A DNA stretch of 5,697 bases from Gammaproteobacteria bacterium (GCA_030594925.1 JAUVEG010000100.1:1-5697); one strand, 5' to 3'; shown: positions 1 to 5,430, numbered from the stretch's first letter. The notes: generated by a model from the letters alone, not told the origin. Made by a program: numbers and translations.

Positions 1-1
1 G

Positions 2-29
2 AAAAAAGGGCCACGCTTTCGCGCAACCC
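2..29 (-). terminator. Intrinsic terminator of the tRNA-Leu unit
   Basis: Read on the minus strand, GGGTTGCGC (29-21) pairs over nine positions with GCGTGGCCC (16-8), closing a GAAA tetraloop of the stable GNRA class, and six U follow directly (7-2). Three of the nine pairs are G-U, so the complementary plus-strand RNA would have C-A mismatches there and could not form the same stem. This shows that the terminator serves leftward transcription. It lies 14 nt past the encoded CCA end of the tRNA, so the tRNA appears to be a single-gene transcript. Confidence 0.88.
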
Positions 30-42
30 CTTGATCTCTATA

Positions 43-129
43 TGGTGCCGAGAAGAGGACTTGAACCTCCACGAGCCGAAGCTCACTAGCACCTGAAGCT
101 AGCGCGTCTACCAATTCCGCCACCTCGGC
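43..129 (-). tRNA. tRNA-Leu, anticodon CAG (reads CUG codons)
   Basis: The 87-nt minus-strand sequence folds as a class II tRNA. It has a 7-bp acceptor stem GCCGAGG/TCTCGGC (one G-U), a 3-bp D stem GCG/CGC around a loop with GG, and an anticodon stem CTAGC/GCTAG around the loop TTCAGGT. It also has a long variable arm with stem GAGC/GCTC and loop TTCG, a T arm with loop TTCAAGT, discriminator A, and an encoded CCA at 45-43. The anticodon CAG lies at 95-93 and is followed by G37. The long variable arm and discriminator A73 are leucine identity features. CUG is the commonest Leu codon in the neighbouring genes, which fits a major tRNA. The gene has its own promoter and terminator within the window. 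Confidence 0.97.
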
Positions 130-165
130 ATGGTGTTCGGATCCACCTTTTTCGGTGGTGCGCGA

Positions 166-194
166 ACTCTACAGAGACATTAAGCGCTTGTCAA
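166..194 (-). promoter_or_regulatory. Sigma-70 promoter for tRNA-Leu
   Basis: On the minus strand a perfect -35 TTGACA (194-189) is separated by exactly 17 nt from a -10 TAGAGT (171-166, four of six consensus bases). The bases that follow (TCGCGCACC) make a GC-rich discriminator, the typical mark of stable-RNA promoters under stringent and growth-rate control. Transcription should start near 158-160, giving a leader of about 30 nt that is removed by RNase P. The -35 lies inside the spacer of the candidate rnr promoter on the other strand. Confidence 0.8.
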
Positions 195-202
195 CGTACA
201 AT
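174..202 (+). promoter_or_regulatory. Candidate sigma-70 promoter for rnr, interleaved with the tRNA promoter
   Basis: A -35 GAGACA (174-179, four of six consensus bases), a 17-nt spacer and a -10 TACAAT (197-202, five of six) would start transcription near 209, about 26 nt before the rnr GTG. An alternative -10, TATAGA at 221-226, would leave almost no leader and has no acceptable -35. The -35 sits within the spacer of the opposite-strand tRNA promoter and the reverse is also true, so one RNA polymerase would probably exclude the other. This is motif matching only. Confidence 0.5.
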
Positions 203-234
203 GTGCAGCTGAAACTTAATTATAGAAGAAATTT

Positions 235-2628
235 GTGACAAACAGAAAACAACAAAAACAACGCAGACCTCGCAAGGATCCCAACCTGGCCAGGGAGGCG
301 AAAAAGTATGACAACCCGATTCCCAGTCGGGAGTTCATCATGCAGACTCTCAATGAGGAGGGATGTCCCCTCAGCTTTAACAAGCTTGTCTTTCATCTGC
401 AGATAACGGAACAGCAGTCCGAAGCGCTGGATTACCGTTTGCGCGCCATGGTGCGTGATGGCCAGGTGATTCGCAACCGCAAGGGCGGGTTCTGCGTCAT
501 CAACAAGACGGACCTGATCGTCGGTCGGGTGATCGGGCATAAGGACGGTTTTGGTTTTCTCACTCCTGAAGAGGGGGGGGATGATCTGTTTCTGCTGCCG
601 CGCGAGATGCGCCAGGTGTTGCATGGCGACCGGGTGGTGGTGCGTGTCTCCGGGGTCGACAACAGGGGACGTCGCGAGGGCGCCATTGTTGAGGTGCTGG
701 AGCGGGCTCACTCGCGCATCGTCGGGCGTATTCATCTCGAGAGCGAGGTGGGTTTCGTGCGCGCAGACAACAAGCGCATCACTCATGAGATTATCATTCC
801 CGGCAGTGAACTGGGCGGTGCGTCCGAGGGCGATATCGTATCGGTCGAGCTGATCGTACAGCCGAGCAGCCGCACCCAGGCGGTCGGCAAGGTAGTCGAG
901 GTGCTTGGCGAGCACATGGCTGCCGGCATGGAGACCGATGTTGCTATCCTCAGCCACGAGATTCCGGTGGAGTGGCCCGAGGCTGTTGAGCAGCAGATCA
1001 GAGAGTTCTCTGAAGAGGTCTCCGAGGCGGACAAGCAGGGGAGGGAGGATCTGCGTCATCTGCCGCTGGTGACCATCGACGGTGAGGATGCGCGTGATTT
1101 CGATGATGCTGTTTTTTGCCAACGCACAAAAAATGGCTGGAGGCTCTATGTTGCCATTGCCGACGTCTCGAACTATGTGAAGCCGGGCAAGCCCCTCGAC
1201 AAGGAGGGCTACAAACGCGGCAATTCGGTCTATTTTCCGGATCGCGTCATTCCGATGCTGCCGGAGATTCTCTCCAACGGTCTCTGCTCGCTGAAGCCAA
1301 AGGTGGATCGCCTCTGCATGGTGTGCGAGATGCTGCTGAATCGCGATGGCAAAATCGTGCGTTCGCGTTTCTTTGAGGCGGTGATGCATTCCCATGCGCG
1401 CCTCACCTACAACAAGGTCGCGGCGATGCTGGTCGATGGCGACAACAAGCTGCGCGCGCAGTATGCAGATATTGTGCCGCACCTCGAGGAGCTCTATGCA
1501 CTCTACAAGGTGCTGGTGGTTGCGCGTAAGAATCGCGGCACCATCGAGTTTGAGACCACCGAGACCCGCGCCATATTCAAAGATGGCAAGATCGAGAATA
1601 TCGTCCCCGTGGTGCGCAACGACGCGCACAAGATTATTGAGGAGTGCATGCTGGCGGCAAACGTCGCCACGGCGGGTTTGCTGCAGCGCAAGAAAATACC
1701 GGCGCTCTATCGGATTCATGAAAGCCCGCCGATCGACAAGCTCACAGACCTGCGCCAGTTTCTCGGTGAGCAGGGATTGACGCTTGGCGGCGGTGACAAG
1801 CCGACAGGCGCGGATTATGCGAAGCTGCTTGCCGGTGTACAGGATCGCCCCGACAGGGAGTTGATCCAGACCGTATTGCTGCGCTCCATGTCGCAGGCCG
1901 TCTACAGCACCGAAAATGTCGGCCATTTCGGGCTCTCCTATGATGCCTACGCGCACTTTACCTCGCCGATTCGCCGCTATCCGGATTTGCTGGTGCACCG
2001 CGCTCTGAAACATGTGGGTAAGGGCGGCAAGCCGAAGGATTTTCACTATAGCGTGTCAGAACTGCAGGGAGTTGCGGAGCACTGCTCGACCACCGAGCGG
2101 CGCGCGGACGAGGCAACCCGGGATGCGATGGATACGCTTAAGTGCGAGTACCTGGTCGACAAGGTTGGCGAGGAGTTCGACGGCATCATCACCAGCGTCA
2201 CAGGTTTCGGCCTGTTCGTGATGCTGGATGACATCTACGTCGATGGCCTGGTGCATATCACGGCGCTGGATCGCGACTATTTCCATTTTGATCCCATCGG
2301 GCATCGCCTCAATGGTGAGCGCAGCGGCATCACCTATCGTCTCGGCGATCCGCTGCGCATCCGCATTGCAGCCGTCAACATCGATGACCGCAAGATCGAT
2401 TTTGTGCTTCCTGACGATGGCAAGGGCGGCGACAACAAGAGTCGTCCGAAAAAGCGTCCCCGCAAACGCAGCAATAAACAAGGCGGCCAACAAGGCGGCC
2501 AACAAGGCAATAAGCCAGCCGGAAAACAATCCGCTCAACAGCCTTCGAAGCAATCGAATAAGCAGTCCGACAAGCAGTCCGACAAGCAGTCGAACAAGCA
2601 ACCCAGAAAACGCAGAAGACGCCGTTGA
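235..2628 (+). CDS. rnr: Ribonuclease R, 3'-5' exoribonuclease
   Basis: This cytoplasmic hydrolytic exoribonuclease degrades structured RNA (rRNA fragments, mRNA, tmRNA-tagged messages) to 5'-NMPs. At 797 aa it is close to the 813 aa of E. coli RNase R. Domains in order: basic N-terminus; winged helix (about 31-90); two cold-shock/OB folds (about 95-235, with the GHKDGFGFL block); RNB catalytic domain; S1 domain (about 645-725); Lys/Gln/Arg-rich tail (about 730-797) ending in five Arg. The metal-binding set of DGEDARDFDDA is present as D282, D288, D290 and D291. Y333 corresponds to the RNA-stacking Tyr324 of E. coli, and HFTSPIRRYPD (574-584) carries the catalytic Arg region. GTG 235 is chosen because an in-frame TAG lies at 223 and the conserved NPIPSREFI block begins at residue 28. 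The upstream SD is weak (AGAAGAA, 224-230). The reading frame is intact. Confidence 0.97.
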   Translation: MTNRKQQKQRRPRKDPNLAREAKKYDNPIPSREFIMQTLNEEGCPLSFNKLVFHLQITEQQSEALDYRLRAMVRDGQVIRNRKGGFCVINKTDLIVGRVIGHKDGFGFLTPEEGGDDLFLLPREMRQVLHGDRVVVRVSGVDNRGRREGAIVEVLERAHSRIVGRIHLESEVGFVRADNKRITHEIIIPGSELGGASEGDIVSVELIVQPSSRTQAVGKVVEVLGEHMAAGMETDVAILSHEIPVEWPEAVEQQIREFSEEVSEADKQGREDLRHLPLVTIDGEDARDFDDAVFCQRTKNGWRLYVAIADVSNYVKPGKPLDKEGYKRGNSVYFPDRVIPMLPEILSNGLCSLKPKVDRLCMVCEMLLNRDGKIVRSRFFEAVMHSHARLTYNKVAAMLVDGDNKLRAQYADIVPHLEELYALYKVLVVARKNRGTIEFETTETRAIFKDGKIENIVPVVRNDAHKIIEECMLAANVATAGLLQRKKIPALYRIHESPPIDKLTDLRQFLGEQGLTLGGGDKPTGADYAKLLAGVQDRPDRELIQTVLLRSMSQAVYSTENVGHFGLSYDAYAHFTSPIRRYPDLLVHRALKHVGKGGKPKDFHYSVSELQGVAEHCSTTERRADEATRDAMDTLKCEYLVDKVGEEFDGIITSVTGFGLFVMLDDIYVDGLVHITALDRDYFHFDPIGHRLNGERSGITYRLGDPLRIRIAAVNIDDRKIDFVLPDDGKGGDNKSRPKKRPRKRSNKQGGQQGGQQGNKPAGKQSAQQPSKQSNKQSDKQSDKQSNKQPRKRRRRR
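573..580 (+). repeat. G8 homopolymer within rnr
   Basis: Eight consecutive G span the codons GAG-GGG-GGG-GAT (residues 113-116, Glu-Gly-Gly-Asp) in the first cold-shock domain. Tracts of this length are prone to replication slippage, and a gain or loss of one base would destroy the frame early in the protein. The frame is intact as given. Confidence 0.9.
2479..2508 (+). repeat. 12-bp tandem repeat in the rnr tail, unit CAAGGCGGCCAA
   Basis: There are two exact 12-bp copies (2479-2490 and 2491-2502) and the start of a third (2503-2508). They are in frame and encode Gln-Gly-Gly-Gln repeats in the disordered C-terminal tail of RNase R. Because the period is a multiple of three, copy-number change would alter tail length without a frameshift. 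Confidence 0.9.
2548..2601 (+). repeat. 12-bp tandem repeat in the rnr tail encoding Lys-Gln-Ser-Asn/Asp
   Basis: Four and a half in-frame units are present. The two central copies (2560-2571 and 2572-2583, AAGCAGTCCGAC) are exact. The outer copies differ at a few bases and encode Asn in place of Asp. This is a second period, independent of the Gln-Gly repeat just upstream, and makes residues 772-789 a Lys-rich, alternately charged linker before the terminal Arg cluster. Confidence 0.92.
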
Positions 2629-2650
2629 TATGTTGTGCGGAAAATCAATC

Positions 2651-2719
2651 ATAGGATGTGCAGAGGAACGAGGCGCATCAATCAAGATCGATGTGCTTCA
2701 TAAGCTCAGCACATCCTAT
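2651..2719. repeat. Compound palindromic element between rnr and rlmB
   Basis: ATAGGATGTGC (2651-2661) is repeated exactly inverted as GCACATCCTAT (2709-2719). After one A-A mismatch the stem continues with GAG/CTC (2663-2665 and 2705-2707). Within the loop a second hairpin of ten pairs forms: 2670-2679 with 2690-2699, two G-U pairs and a 10-nt loop. The 69-nt element fills most of the 111-nt gap, starting 22 nt after the rnr stop and ending 20 nt before the rlmB start. No U run follows, so it is not a classical terminator. The ATAGGATGTGC ends resemble, from memory, dispersed GTAGGATGCG-type palindromes of proteobacterial genomes. It may be a REP/MITE-like element that folds in the rnr-rlmB message. 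Confidence 0.75.
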
Positions 2720-2739
2720 AGGCATAAGCTTGCCGGGAT

Positions 2740-3519
2740 ATGAGTGCGGCTAAAGGAAACGACAAGGAGCGCCTGATCGGCGGTATCCACAGCGTACGCA
2801 ACGTGCTGCGCCACGGCGCGGAATCGATCACCGATGCGTGGGTCGACAGCAGTCGTCATGACAAGCGCATCAAGGAGATCCTCTCCGGGTTGCGCCGTCA
2901 TCGCATCTCCCCTCAGCAAGTCAGCAAACAGCAGCTCTCCGAACTGGCTCCCGATATCAACCACCAGGGGGTTCTGATCCGCACCAGGGCTCCTGCTGCA
3001 ACCAGCGAGGCGGAGTTGCCCGGGATTCTGAAAAAGGTGGATGGCCCGCTTTTGCTGCTGGTGCTCGATGGTGTGCAGGATCCGCATAATCTCGGCGCCT
3101 GTTTGAGAACGGCGGACGCCGCAGGTGTGCATGCAGTGATTGCACCCAAAGACCGCAGCGTCGGTTTGACGCCGGTTGCCTGCAAGGTAGCCAGCGGCGC
3201 TGCAGAGAGACTCCCCTTTATTCAGGTGACCAACCTGGCGCGAACCCTGAAGATGCTGGCGGATCAATTCGGCGTGTGGATCATTGGCGCCGCAGGCGAG
3301 GCGCAGCAGTCACTCTATGAGATCGATCTGAAAACACCGACTGTGCTGGTCATGGGCGGCGAAGAGAAGGGCATGCGGCGTTTGACCAGGGAGCATTGTG
3401 ACCAGCTGGTGAGCCTGCCGATGTCCGGAACCGTCGAGAGCCTGAACGTCTCTGTGGCAACCGGTGTTGCGCTCTATGAAGTGGTGCGTCAGCGTTTGGA
3501 AAAGTGGGAGAGGGAGTAA
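2740..3519 (+). CDS. rlmB: 23S rRNA (guanosine-2'-O-)-methyltransferase RlmB
   Basis: This SpoU/TrmH-family (SPOUT, trefoil-knot) enzyme uses S-adenosylmethionine to 2'-O-methylate a guanosine of 23S rRNA (G2251 in E. coli, in the P-loop of the peptidyl transferase centre). At 259 aa it compares with 243 aa in E. coli. The N-terminal substrate-binding domain (about 12-83) opens with IGGIHSV. All three SpoU motifs are present: motif 1 DGVQDPHNLGACLRTADAAG (110-129, with N117 and R123), motif 2 VLVMGGEEKGMR (202-213) and motif 3 LPMSGTVESLNVSVATG (226-242). ATG 2740 is chosen because an in-frame TAA lies at 2725 and no other ATG, GTG or TTG precedes the conserved region. It has no convincing SD (GGGA at 2735-2738 is too close), so translation may be weak or depend on the upstream palindrome. 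rnr-rlmB adjacency is conserved in many gammaproteobacteria. Confidence 0.96.
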   Translation: MSAAKGNDKERLIGGIHSVRNVLRHGAESITDAWVDSSRHDKRIKEILSGLRRHRISPQQVSKQQLSELAPDINHQGVLIRTRAPAATSEAELPGILKKVDGPLLLLVLDGVQDPHNLGACLRTADAAGVHAVIAPKDRSVGLTPVACKVASGAAERLPFIQVTNLARTLKMLADQFGVWIIGAAGEAQQSLYEIDLKTPTVLVMGGEEKGMRRLTREHCDQLVSLPMSGTVESLNVSVATGVALYEVVRQRLEKWERE

Positions 3520-3522
3520 AAT

Positions 3523-3528
3523 AGGAGA
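3523..3528 (+). promoter_or_regulatory. Ribosome binding site of the nucleotidase gene
   Basis: AGGAGA lies 5 nt before ATG 3534, in the 14-nt gap after the rlmB stop. It is the strongest Shine-Dalgarno match of the four coding genes and fixes the start of the nucleotidase. Confidence 0.85.
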
Positions 3529-3533
3529 TTGTC

Positions 3534-5159
3534 ATGCGTAGGCATCTTTCTGTTCTGACTCTTTTCACAGCACTGTTGTCTCTGCCGGTGATGGCTGATG
3601 CGGTTTCCGATAGCGCCGGAAAACAGGTTCCAGTGCTGTTGATCAATGATGTCTACCGTCTGCATAATCTCCCGGGAGTTCGCGTGCTGCGCCAGCAGCT
3701 CGAAGAGCAACATGGCGATGTGCTGCTGCTGCATGCCGGGGACTTTCTGTTTCCGTCGCTGTTGAGCCGCAAATACAGAGGCGAGCAGATGATCGATGTG
3801 CTCAATCTGCTGGATGGCGATCCCGATGCAGATGATCCGCTGATGTTTATCGCCATCGGCAACCATGAGTTTGAAAAGCATCGTCTCAAATTTGCGGCTA
3901 TGGTGAAGTCGCGCATGGATGAGTCGCAGTTTGACTGGGTCAGTTCCAATATCACCTATAAAAAAGATCAGGCCGGCAAGCCGATGGTGTACAGCAGTCA
4001 CCTGGTTCCGTCAAAGCTGATCGAAGTCAATGGCGTCAAGGTCGGAATCTTTGGCTTGACCATCGATAGCAAACATCCGGCTTATGTCGAGAGTTTCTCC
4101 GACCCTGTCACGACGGCGCGTAACATGTGTGAGCAGCTGCGCAGCCAGGGGGCCGGTGTTGTCATAGCGTTGACACACTTGACCATGGACCAGGATAAAC
4201 AGATTCTTCAGCAACTGGATGACAAGGGGCCGGATATCATCTTTGGAGGACATGAACACAATCGGCAGACCGCAGAGGTCAACGGCCGTGTGGTGATCAA
4301 GGCTGATGCTGATGCGTTGACTGCAGCTGTCACTTTGATCAGGCCGGGAAAAAGTGGTCCGCCGATGGTGGAGAATCGCTTTGAGCAGATTCCGGGGAAG
4401 CTTCAGCGTGATCCGCAGGTTGCTGCGCGGGTTGCAGCCTGGCAGCAGCGTTTCGAGCAGGAGTTTTGTCAGGATAGAGGGCTTACTGCAGAGTGCCTGG
4501 GGGAGAAGGTTGGTCACTCCAGGGTTGAATTGGTTGCCGAAGAGCTGCTGATTCGCCGTTTTGAAACCAATATCGGCAACTGGATTGCAGACATCGCGCT
4601 GCAGCATTTCAGGGAGAAGGGGGCGCAGATCTCCTTTATTAACGCCGGCAGCCTGCGCATCAATCACAATCTTGCGAAAGGTGAGGCGATTACCCGCAAG
4701 CATATGAATGAACTCTTCGCCTATCCCAATCACATGGTGATGATTAAAATCAAGGGGGCGGTGCTGCAGCAGATTATCAACCGGGCTGTCAGGGAGTGGA
4801 GCGGCAACGGCCACTGGCTGCAGATAGCCGGATTCGCTTTTCGTCACGATCCGCAAAGCGAGACTGCAGATCAGCTGACCCTGCTGACAGCTGACGGGCC
4901 GCGTGTAGTGGATCCTGAGGAGGAGATTCTGGCAGTCACCAATTTCTACCTGATCGATCATAAAGGGGACCGGGACGGCTACACGATGCTGCATCGAGAC
5001 CTGATCACCGACAAGAGTGCAGTACGCCCAAAACTGCGTAACATCGTTATCGATGCGCTGCAGGTTGTAGGGAAAGAGGGCATCAAACCGCAGGTTCACG
5101 GACGTATCTGCAACACGCAGCAGGAGGGCGCGTGTCTTGCTGTGGATGGCGTGAAGTAA
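3534..5159 (+). CDS. Secreted bifunctional metallophosphatase/5'-nucleotidase (UshA-like)
   Basis: This is a predicted periplasmic two-metal phosphoesterase that removes phosphate from nucleotides. At 541 aa it is near UshA length (550). A signal peptide is visible: an RRH n-region, a hydrophobic core (about 5-17) and likely cleavage after VMA21 or ADA23. N-terminal metallophosphatase motifs: NDVY (D39), HAGD (D70), GNHE (N110, H111), THLTMDQD (H215) and GGHEH (H240, H242). The C-terminal nucleotide-binding domain (about 340-510) shows NIGNWIAD, NAGSLR (R375) and TNFYLIDHKGDRDGYTML (469-486), matching the family's substrate-pocket loop. Cysteine pairs C312/C321 and C526/C534 could form disulfides, which suits export. 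The first metal motif has Tyr41 where UshA has His (DxH). The gene is 14 nt behind rlmB, so co-transcription is likely. Exact substrate (NMP, UDP-sugar or cyclic nucleotide) cannot be read from sequence, so no gene symbol is given. Confidence 0.93.
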   Translation: MRRHLSVLTLFTALLSLPVMADAVSDSAGKQVPVLLINDVYRLHNLPGVRVLRQQLEEQHGDVLLLHAGDFLFPSLLSRKYRGEQMIDVLNLLDGDPDADDPLMFIAIGNHEFEKHRLKFAAMVKSRMDESQFDWVSSNITYKKDQAGKPMVYSSHLVPSKLIEVNGVKVGIFGLTIDSKHPAYVESFSDPVTTARNMCEQLRSQGAGVVIALTHLTMDQDKQILQQLDDKGPDIIFGGHEHNRQTAEVNGRVVIKADADALTAAVTLIRPGKSGPPMVENRFEQIPGKLQRDPQVAARVAAWQQRFEQEFCQDRGLTAECLGEKVGHSRVELVAEELLIRRFETNIGNWIADIALQHFREKGAQISFINAGSLRINHNLAKGEAITRKHMNELFAYPNHMVMIKIKGAVLQQIINRAVREWSGNGHWLQIAGFAFRHDPQSETADQLTLLTADGPRVVDPEEEILAVTNFYLIDHKGDRDGYTMLHRDLITDKSAVRPKLRNIVIDALQVVGKEGIKPQVHGRICNTQQEGACLAVDGVK

Positions 5160-5194
5160 CATCAATGTGTTCGTGCATGGTAATTTTCGTGCTT

Positions 5195-5266
5195 GATCGC
5201 GGTCAGATGACAGCTCCTACAGCAATATGTTGGTTCAAACGTAGGAGTGGTCTTCTGACCACGATT
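5195..5266. repeat. REPIN-like doublet of inverted GTAGGAG repeats
   Basis: Two 26-nt arms, 5195-5220 and 5241-5266, are inverted copies with 21 of 26 identical positions (23 of 26 paired in RNA when G-U is allowed) around a 20-nt loop. The right arm has the classic REP layout: a GTAGGAG head, then a short palindrome GTGGTC-TTCT-GACCAC (5246-5261). The left arm is the same in reverse with a partly decayed palindrome. From memory it resembles Pseudomonas-type REP sequences (GTGGGAGCGGGCTTGCCCGC) and their paired form, REPINs. It begins 35 nt after the nucleotidase stop, so it may shape that transcript's 3' end. No U run follows it. Confidence 0.75.
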
Positions 5267-5301
5267 GAAAGGCGATGGTATTCTCTCCATATGCACGGAG
5301 C

Positions 5302-5342
5302 TATTGAGAACCTGCGATTGCGCTGACATATTGAGAAGTTGC
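5302..5342. repeat. 14-bp direct repeat upstream of guaB
   Basis: TATTGAGAACCTGC (5302-5315) recurs as TATTGAGAAGTTGC (5329-5342), 12 of 14 identical with the first nine exact, at a 27-bp period. The copies centre about 90 and 65 bp upstream of the predicted guaB transcription start. This position would suit a regulator, but I do not recognise the motif, and it could be chance in a short AT-rich stretch. Confidence 0.45.
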
Positions 5343-5365
5343 TGAACGATACTCTTTTTTTCGAC

Positions 5366-5393
5366 TATAAAAAAACCGCAAAATAGGTATAAT
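5366..5393 (+). promoter_or_regulatory. Candidate guaB promoter with consensus -10
   Basis: A perfect -10 TATAAT (5388-5393) lies 37 nt before the guaB ATG and implies a start near 5400 and a leader of about 30 nt. No good -35 exists at proper spacing; the best is TATAAA (5366-5371, spacer 16, three of six). The DNA immediately upstream contains T7 (5355-5361) and A7 (5369-5375) tracts that could act like an UP element and compensate. The GCTCCG following the -10 is a GC-rich discriminator. In E. coli guaB is under growth-rate and stringent control, and this layout would allow the same. I see no match to the PurR operator. Confidence 0.6.
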
Positions 5394-5430
5394 GCTCCGT
5401 TACTTTCAGATAGATAGCGAAGCCCTCACC

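Noticed and set aside
143..158. Hairpin CCACC/GGTGG between tRNA-Leu and its promoter
   Set aside because: It has only 5 bp around a 6-nt loop and would lie in the pre-tRNA leader removed by RNase P. It is too short to call a regulatory element.
1112..1133. Inverted repeat TTTTTTG/CAAAAAA just after the RNase R active-site codons
   Set aside because: The stem is almost all A-T with an 8-nt loop, inside a conserved coding stretch. Two chance homopolymers of Phe/Lys-type codons explain it.
220..2046. Long minus-strand open frame (608 codons) opposite rnr
   Set aside because: It lies wholly antisense to a clear RNase R gene. Its translation has no recognisable domain and is the usual by-product of codon bias in a GC-rich gene lacking antisense stops.
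2228..2743. Plus-strand open frame overlapping the 3' end of rnr and the palindrome
   Set aside because: It is out of frame with the S1 domain and tail of RNase R, is low in complexity where rnr repeats, and ends inside the rlmB start codon by chance.
4011..5165. Long minus-strand open frame (384 codons) opposite the nucleotidase
   Set aside because: It is antisense to a gene with all its family motifs. No recognisable protein, promoter or ribosome site supports it.
2651..5266. The two intergenic palindromes read as a CRISPR or paired ends of one mobile element
   Set aside because: Their sequences are unrelated, there is no repeat-spacer periodicity, and the DNA between them is ordinary housekeeping genes without a transposase.
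5132..5326. Short plus-strand open frame after the nucleotidase
   Set aside because: It runs across the REPIN-like palindrome, overlaps the nucleotidase end out of frame, has no convincing ribosome binding site and no recognisable product.
5355..5361. T7 run as the U tract of a terminator for the nucleotidase transcript
   Set aside because: No GC-rich stem directly precedes it; the DNA just upstream does not fold into a stable hairpin.
5394..5430. Riboswitch or attenuator in the guaB leader
   Set aside because: The predicted leader is only about 30 nt and shows no stem, guanine/xanthine aptamer core or terminator.
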